From RUG705 sp934101175 (GTDB taxonomy: Bacteria; Bacillota_I; Bacilli_A; RF39; UBA660): 64,000 nt of DNA. Below are positions 61,101 to 64,000 of this stretch, one piece after another. The notes beneath the pieces were generated by a model. That model was not told where the DNA came from and did not search any database. It was given only the letters and a program-made list of their open reading frames with translations. The translations under genes were made by a program, and so were the position numbers. The DNA lies in NCBI GenBank assembly GCA_934101175.1, contig CAKOQC010000002.1:248001-312000 (forward strand), read 5' to 3'. The number at the start of each line of letters is the position of its first letter. Position 1 is the first letter of the stretch.

Positions 61101-63591
61101 ATTTATGTATTGCTATAACTGTACAACATCTACTGCTACTGCTACTAAAACATATACTACTACTAACGTATCAGATACACCTACTGCTGATTATGCTAAA
61201 AGTGGTGATGGAGCAGTAAAAATATCTTTTGAATCTGTAAATGTAGAAGCATTAATGCTTAATTATGATAATCAGGGTGGATCAGGATGCTACTCTAAGT
61301 CTGTTGTAACAGGAGATACTTATGGAGAATTATGTACACCATATAAAAATGAATATAGTTTTTCAGGATGGTATACAGAAGCTAGTGGTGGAGCACAAAT
61401 TACTTCAACAACTAATGTTGAAGCTACTGAAGAACAAACTGTATATGCTAAATGGGAAACTAGTACTAAACCAGTAATAACATTTAGTAATAATGGTAAT
61501 ATTAAATATGTAAATGGTAATATTAGTAGTGCAATAACAGTAAGTAAGGGAAGTAATAAATTAGATTCATCTAGTTTTAAATATATTTGGTCTACTGATA
61601 AAAATGCTACTCCAGATAAAAACTTTATGACTGGTAATATTTATACATTAGAGAATGCTTCAGGAGTATATTATTTAATAGCAGAAGCTTGCGATGTTAC
61701 TGGGATATGTGTTAAAGAAGTTTCTAAACCATTTTATGTAGATAATGATACTCCATATGGTACTATTGCTTTAAATGGAGGAGAAAATTCTGTTACAGCG
61801 ATTTTATCAGTAATTGATGATTATAGTGGAATAAAAGAATATGGATATTTAATAACTAAGAATAGTACTTGTCCTACTACTGGATATACTTCTTCAGCTA
61901 ATTCAAGTTATACCTTTAATGTTTTTGAAGCACAAAAATATTATGTGTGTGTTAGAATTATCGATAATGCTGGTAATATTAAGTACCTTAGTGATTCAAT
62001 TATGGTTAATATTTCGATAGATTATCAGCTTGTAGCAAATAATTATTCATGTGCTAATTCTTCGAAAGGTAATAGTCCAATATTTACATATACAGGTGAT
62101 TGTGAAGTTGTAGACGAGGGAGATGGCAATTTTAAGATTAGATTTTTATCAAGTGGTACTTTTACATCAATTAATGCAATGCAAGTAGATGCCTTTCTAG
62201 TAGGCGGCGGAGGCGGCGGCGGTGCAGGTTGCTATTACTATGCATGTGGTTCAGGTGGCGGTGGTGGTTATACACTTACAGAAAGAAATATTGTAATTAC
62301 TAAAAATACAGAATATGAATTTGTTGTTGGTGCTGGTGGAACATCTGGTACTGATGGTGAATCATCAACTGCCTTTGGATTTACTGCAGCAGGTGGATTA
62401 CATGGACAATCATCAGGTGCTGAAAAAGCAGGAGATGGTGGTTCTGCAGGTGGTAAGGCTGCTCAATACAGTCCATCAGCAGGTGCGTCTGATGGTGGAG
62501 ACGACCCCGGTGGAAGTGCAAAGGGACAAAGAAATAAACCTGGACCAAATGGAGAAACAGGTACAACTCGTGAATTTGGTGAAGAAACAGGAACATTATA
62601 TGCTGGCGGCGGTGGTGCTAGTGGATACTATCATTCAACATCTGGAGCTGTTGTTGCTGGTGGAGCTGGTGGCGAAGGCGGCGGCGGAACTGGCGGAAAA
62701 GTATATGAATCTTCCGCGGATAAGGGTGGAAATGGAACTGCTAATACTGGCGGTGGAGGCGGTGGAGCTAGTAGTACTGGTGGAACAGGTGGAACAGGAA
62801 TTATAATAATTAGAAATGCACGAAATGCAGTTAATATAGAAACAGAAGAAATTACATATACAGAGTTATCACAATCATATTCATGTGCTAATTCTTCTAC
62901 TGGTACAGAACCATATATTTTATCTTATACAGGAAATTGTGAAGTTATTAATGAAAGTGGTAGTTGGAAAGTTAAGTTTTTAACTTCTGGAGATTTAACT
63001 TTAAATAAATCTTTGAATCTTGATGTCTTCTTAGTAGGCGGCGGAGGCGGCGGCTCAGGTGGTACATGGAATGGTAATGAATATAATATGGGTGCCGGTG
63101 GCGGTGGCGGATTAATTCTACTTAAAAATTCTATTCCAGTAGCAAATGGCTCTTCTATAAAGGTAACAGTAGGAAATGGTGGGGCAGGATGTTCTGGTAG
63201 GTGTGTTGCTTCTATTGGAGAATTATCATCATTTGTAGAAACGACAAGTTTAAGTGGTTTAATAAGTTTTGGTGTTAGCGGTGGTCTTCCAGGAAATGCA
63301 TATAATGGCGGAGCTGGTGGAAATGGCGGCGGAGCTGGTTCTCATGGTGTCAATAGTTGGTCTTCTGGTTCTGTTGGTCAGTCTTTAAGTGATAATACTT
63401 ATGAATTTGGTAATACGTCAGCATTTAAATATTCACTTGGTGGATGTGGTAATTGTACAGTTACTACAAAAGTAGCAAACACTGGTAATGGTGGTGATGG
63501 TAATGGTGTTGGCTATAATGCTAATGGATATAATATTGCTGGTGGAGCTGGCGGATCGGGAATTGTTATAATTAGAGATCATAGAGAATAG
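58198..63591 (+). CDS. Giant glycine-rich surface protein, 1797 aa
   Basis: A mosaic exported protein. Residues 8-30 are a SipW/camelysin-type signal (LILFILFGVIAVLTGTYAFY), followed by a TasA/camelysin-like domain to ~190 and Ig-like domains, one of MBG type (~395-468). InlB/Flg_new repeats lie at ~559-633 and ~1018-1086, each ending LYAKW or VYAKW. Three glycine-rich domains of PF12810 type lie at ~734-1011, ~1276-1541 and ~1555-1797; the second and third are a duplication, both opening with SYSCANSS-like sequence and FLVGGGGGG. There is no LPXTG, NPQTG or C-terminal helix, so attachment must be by the N terminus or not covalent. Glycine runs use GGC/GGA, raising local GC far above the genome. 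Own promoter and terminator. Function likely adhesion or matrix. Confidence 0.85.
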   Translation: MNNKEKTLILFILFGVIAVLTGTYAFYIWNSPEDTNTAISFTTSSDFSCSAKGSNLVSSNNITLIPTNCNNQEHVIKKKIVTNLNNPSEGSTYLSLWLDVNSIGSYLANSDNFKYALTTSEDSCDTGLVYSGNFKDLQAGDKSNLMISQEFATAGSQTYYLWLWLDEAEVEIPPEDLAARSFDLSLNGECSDEGPANAFEITSLSNNYQILKATAVNFRNDVVSYAITTTNSVDSWIDIPNGEQGNLYNLESIVDNTGTYYVWFKDSSGETVNKSLTISTIDTTGPVCTWGNFDANNIKNGDSASVTLTCVDPEVGVSNGSVSASDITVANNNVTIKNVTSEEVNNGYKYTITLVGTGTDGSTNLSLKENTIKNKVNRGNSTNSSGVISVSNKDVFDGYTITLSNNTYTYDGTEKKPSVTISKDSKVLKEGTDYTLRYVNNINAGIATVVISGKGSFNGDTSKTFIINKADCVCTINSVPTLKFSDGASGDITYNCTGDGSLTVTSSKTNVVSVGSVESNKATLLPTGIGISKIVVKKLEGNNYNSCAAYKDVSVAGEMYTITYQDEGRGEFSGIHEEEYPETYTSGVGTVLDIPTKKGYSFVGYYKSYNAIDDPVTKLTEESGDLTLYAKWKDDIPYGTALLSTEGGKFTLTLSNFGDEGSGLTNTYGFALTTNGNCSLATYEEQTALSKEYSEGYIKDETYYGCIKLTDNNGSIAYIRSAGVVYTHFDGTNLYFTGDEQIYTVPQTGTYKLEVWGAQGGNATGGTNGGTVSGVIGGYGGYSTGKVSLTKGQVLYINIGGQGNSNCVSPTNQTKVFCSGGYNGGGSGLSSDAYGYVAGGGGATHVATVSGLLSTLSSKTNNILIVAGGGGGASYYNYSSAGNKGMGGAGGGISGVSGYRTTVGTQSSTPGTQSSGYAFGKGNDNSSNTESITTMPGGGGGFYGGNGALKSGGAGGSGYIGNSSLTSKFMYCYNCTTSTATATKTYTTTNVSDTPTADYAKSGDGAVKISFESVNVEALMLNYDNQGGSGCYSKSVVTGDTYGELCTPYKNEYSFSGWYTEASGGAQITSTTNVEATEEQTVYAKWETSTKPVITFSNNGNIKYVNGNISSAITVSKGSNKLDSSSFKYIWSTDKNATPDKNFMTGNIYTLENASGVYYLIAEACDVTGICVKEVSKPFYVDNDTPYGTIALNGGENSVTAILSVIDDYSGIKEYGYLITKNSTCPTTGYTSSANSSYTFNVFEAQKYYVCVRIIDNAGNIKYLSDSIMVNISIDYQLVANNYSCANSSKGNSPIFTYTGDCEVVDEGDGNFKIRFLSSGTFTSINAMQVDAFLVGGGGGGGAGCYYYACGSGGGGGYTLTERNIVITKNTEYEFVVGAGGTSGTDGESSTAFGFTAAGGLHGQSSGAEKAGDGGSAGGKAAQYSPSAGASDGGDDPGGSAKGQRNKPGPNGETGTTREFGEETGTLYAGGGGASGYYHSTSGAVVAGGAGGEGGGGTGGKVYESSADKGGNGTANTGGGGGGASSTGGTGGTGIIIIRNARNAVNIETEEITYTELSQSYSCANSSTGTEPYILSYTGNCEVINESGSWKVKFLTSGDLTLNKSLNLDVFLVGGGGGGSGGTWNGNEYNMGAGGGGGLILLKNSIPVANGSSIKVTVGNGGAGCSGRCVASIGELSSFVETTSLSGLISFGVSGGLPGNAYNGGAGGNGGGAGSHGVNSWSSGSVGQSLSDNTYEFGNTSAFKYSLGGCGNCTVTTKVANTGNGGDGNGVGYNANGYNIAGGAGGSGIVIIRDHRE
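62198..63054 (+). repeat. Identical 23-bp repeat starting two glycine-rich domains
   Basis: The same 23 bases (GC-rich, coding VGGGGGG) occur at 62198-62220 and 63032-63054, with similar protein sequence for ~50 residues upstream. Supports recent duplication of the domain. Confidence 0.7.
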
Positions 63592-63593
63592 TT

Positions 63594-63632
63594 AAAAGTA
63601 GTGAATATGAAGAAAATATTCACTACTTTTTC
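63594..63632 (+). terminator. Terminator of giant gene
   Basis: 15-bp perfect stem (63594-63608 with 63616-63630), 7-nt loop, T-run. Confidence 0.9.
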
Positions 63633-63667
63633 ATTATATAAATAATTAGAAATAAATGTGAAAGGTG

Positions 63668-63696
63668 TTGACAAAAGTTAAATATTATGGTATTGT
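63668..63696 (+). promoter_or_regulatory. Strong sigma-A promoter of leader region
   Basis: Consensus TTGACA (63668-63673), 17-nt spacer, TATTGT (63691-63696). The start of transcription is expected near 63703. It is the best -35 in the window. Confidence 0.8.
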
Positions 63697-63722
63697 TTAT
63701 AGCAACGAAAGGGAAGATACGT

Positions 63723-63788
63723 ATGAAAAAGAATATTAATTTATCATTAAGACGCCGCTTAAGACATACGCTTGGGGACAAACGGTAG
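63723..63788 (+). CDS. Putative leader peptide, 21 aa, Arg-rich
   Basis: A short frame behind AAAGGGAAG (63708-63716). It starts MKKNIN and contains LRRRLRHTL, then ends in DKR and TAG. Two consecutive CGC codons are notable, since this genome uses AGA for almost all arginines. The stop codon lies in the loop of a hairpin (63779-63797). It looks like a regulatory leader rather than a functional protein, but translation is not proven. Confidence 0.5.
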   Translation: MKKNINLSLRRRLRHTLGDKR

Positions 63789-63869
63789 AACCGTTTGGAT
63801 ACAAGTGTTTTAGTCTTGCTTGTATCCATAATGATTAAATTAATAAATTATTTATACGATTTATAATTT

Positions 63870-63910
63870 AAGACCTATGTATACAAACAAGTACATAGGT
63901 CTTTTACTAT
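63870..63910 (+). terminator. Terminator inside leader
   Basis: 12-bp perfect stem (63870-63881 with 63892-63903), 10-nt loop, then a T-rich stretch. It lies 31 bases before the ribosome binding site region of the next gene. Confidence 0.75.
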
Positions 63911-63940
63911 TTATATAAAATTATTAAGAAGGAGAAAGTT

Positions 63941-64000
63941 ATGAAAAAAGAAATTATAGATACATTAAAAAAATTATTAAGTTATAAAACTTATGAAGAA
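63941..64000 (+). CDS. Start of a gene cut by window edge, possibly M20 peptidase
   Basis: Only the first 20 codons are present, behind AAGGAGAA (63929-63936). The start MKKEIIDTLKKLLSYKTYEE resembles the first helix of M20-family dipeptidases (Sapep/PepV type), but so short a piece cannot prove it. It is the gene that the upstream leader would control. Confidence 0.4.
   Translation, partial: MKKEIIDTLKKLLSYKTYEE

Larger units (their letters stand above)
63703..63910 (+). ncRNA. Structured 5' leader, possible attenuator
   Basis: The ~240-nt leader holds a hairpin CAAACGGT/ACCGTTTG (63779-63786, 63790-63797), hairpin B GGATACAAG/CTTGTATCC (63797-63805, 63819-63827), and a competing long-range pairing of 63761-63765 with 63813-63817 and 63768-63773 with 63803-63808, which excludes B. 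A terminator (63870-63903) follows. It matches no riboswitch class that I can recognise (T-box, TPP, SAM, M-box, yybP, purine, lysine, c-di-GMP and preQ1 motifs are missing). Confidence 0.55.

Noticed and set aside
60791..62806. Open frames inside the giant glycine-rich gene in other frames
   Set aside because: Low-complexity shadows of GGN-rich codons, no start signals.
63623..63829. 68-codon minus-strand frame over the leader region
   Set aside because: It covers the promoter and hairpins of the leader and has no ribosome binding site; the plus-strand elements explain the region better.
63703..63940. T-box or known riboswitch in the last leader
   Set aside because: No T-box TGGNACCGCG-like bulge and none of the conserved cores of common riboswitches could be found by eye.
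1..64000. tRNA or rRNA genes
   Set aside because: No GGTTCRANNCC-type T-loops with matching stems or rRNA signatures were noticed in the intergenic regions.

Overview
The window is a low-GC, gene-dense piece of a bacterial chromosome of Bacilli/Mollicutes type. Cell-wall genes (murE, an alanine-racemase family gene, a D-aspartate-ligase-like ATP-grasp gene, asnB, a lipid II-type flippase) show a walled cell. TGA is used as a stop (ATGA overlaps at 16085-16088 and 47554-47557, a TGA stop at 54926-54928) and tryptophan is TGG, so this is genetic code 11 and not the Mycoplasma code. RNase Y, CdaA/CdaR, MscL, SpoVS, YlxM, sHSP, ClpP and many secreted or surface proteins fit an uncultured gut lineage of the RF39/Erysipelotrichia kind. 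That placement is inference. Promoters often carry an extended -10 (TGn before TATAAT), and most transcripts end in a clear hairpin-plus-T-run terminator.

Layout. 1-5.8 kb: 3' part of rny, a thioester-domain surface protein, cdaA-cdaR (c-di-AMP synthesis), a CDP-alcohol phosphatidyltransferase and spoVS. 5.9-11.8 kb: a four-gene run alr / ATP-grasp / asnB / flippase that looks like a peptidoglycan cross-bridge pathway. 11.8-15 kb: a large protein with an alpha/beta-hydrolase head and a helical tail, plus a DUF5305-like membrane partner. 15-20.8 kb: an ABC-2 exporter trio, mscL and an NMT1/tau-type importer trio. 20.8-27.6 kb: a membrane-anchored HExxH protein, a Ca/Na antiporter, an LRR surface protein with an NPQTG end, and a COG2509 flavoprotein.

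27.7-32.8 kb: a phosphorelay (Hpt protein, response regulator with a decayed HD-GYP domain, hybrid histidine kinase) followed by two small-to-medium unknown genes. 32.8-42.4 kb: mutS, a decayed polysaccharide-deacetylase-like protein, a lone pseudopilin overlapping a SEL1 protein tail to tail, three DnaA-box-like sites, a dicarboxylate symporter, an XRE regulator, a dehydratase-activase ATPase and a broken surface-protein gene. 42.5-50.2 kb: housekeeping genes cdsA, rseP, hsp20, cca, ftsY, ylxM, a stand-alone Clp-type AAA protein and murE.

50.3-64 kb: a cysteine-rich pilin-like protein, an Rpn-type PD-(D/E)XK protein, clpP, an MBL hydrolase, a membrane-tethered XRE regulator with a membrane partner, a broken DUF3419-like gene beside a kinase-like gene, a 1797-residue glycine-rich surface protein, and finally a well-formed leader region (sigma-A promoter, Arg-rich 21-residue leader ORF, two mutually exclusive stems, terminator) ahead of a truncated gene. 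That leader is the best candidate here for an undescribed regulatory element. No tRNA, rRNA, CRISPR array or intact insertion sequence was recognised.
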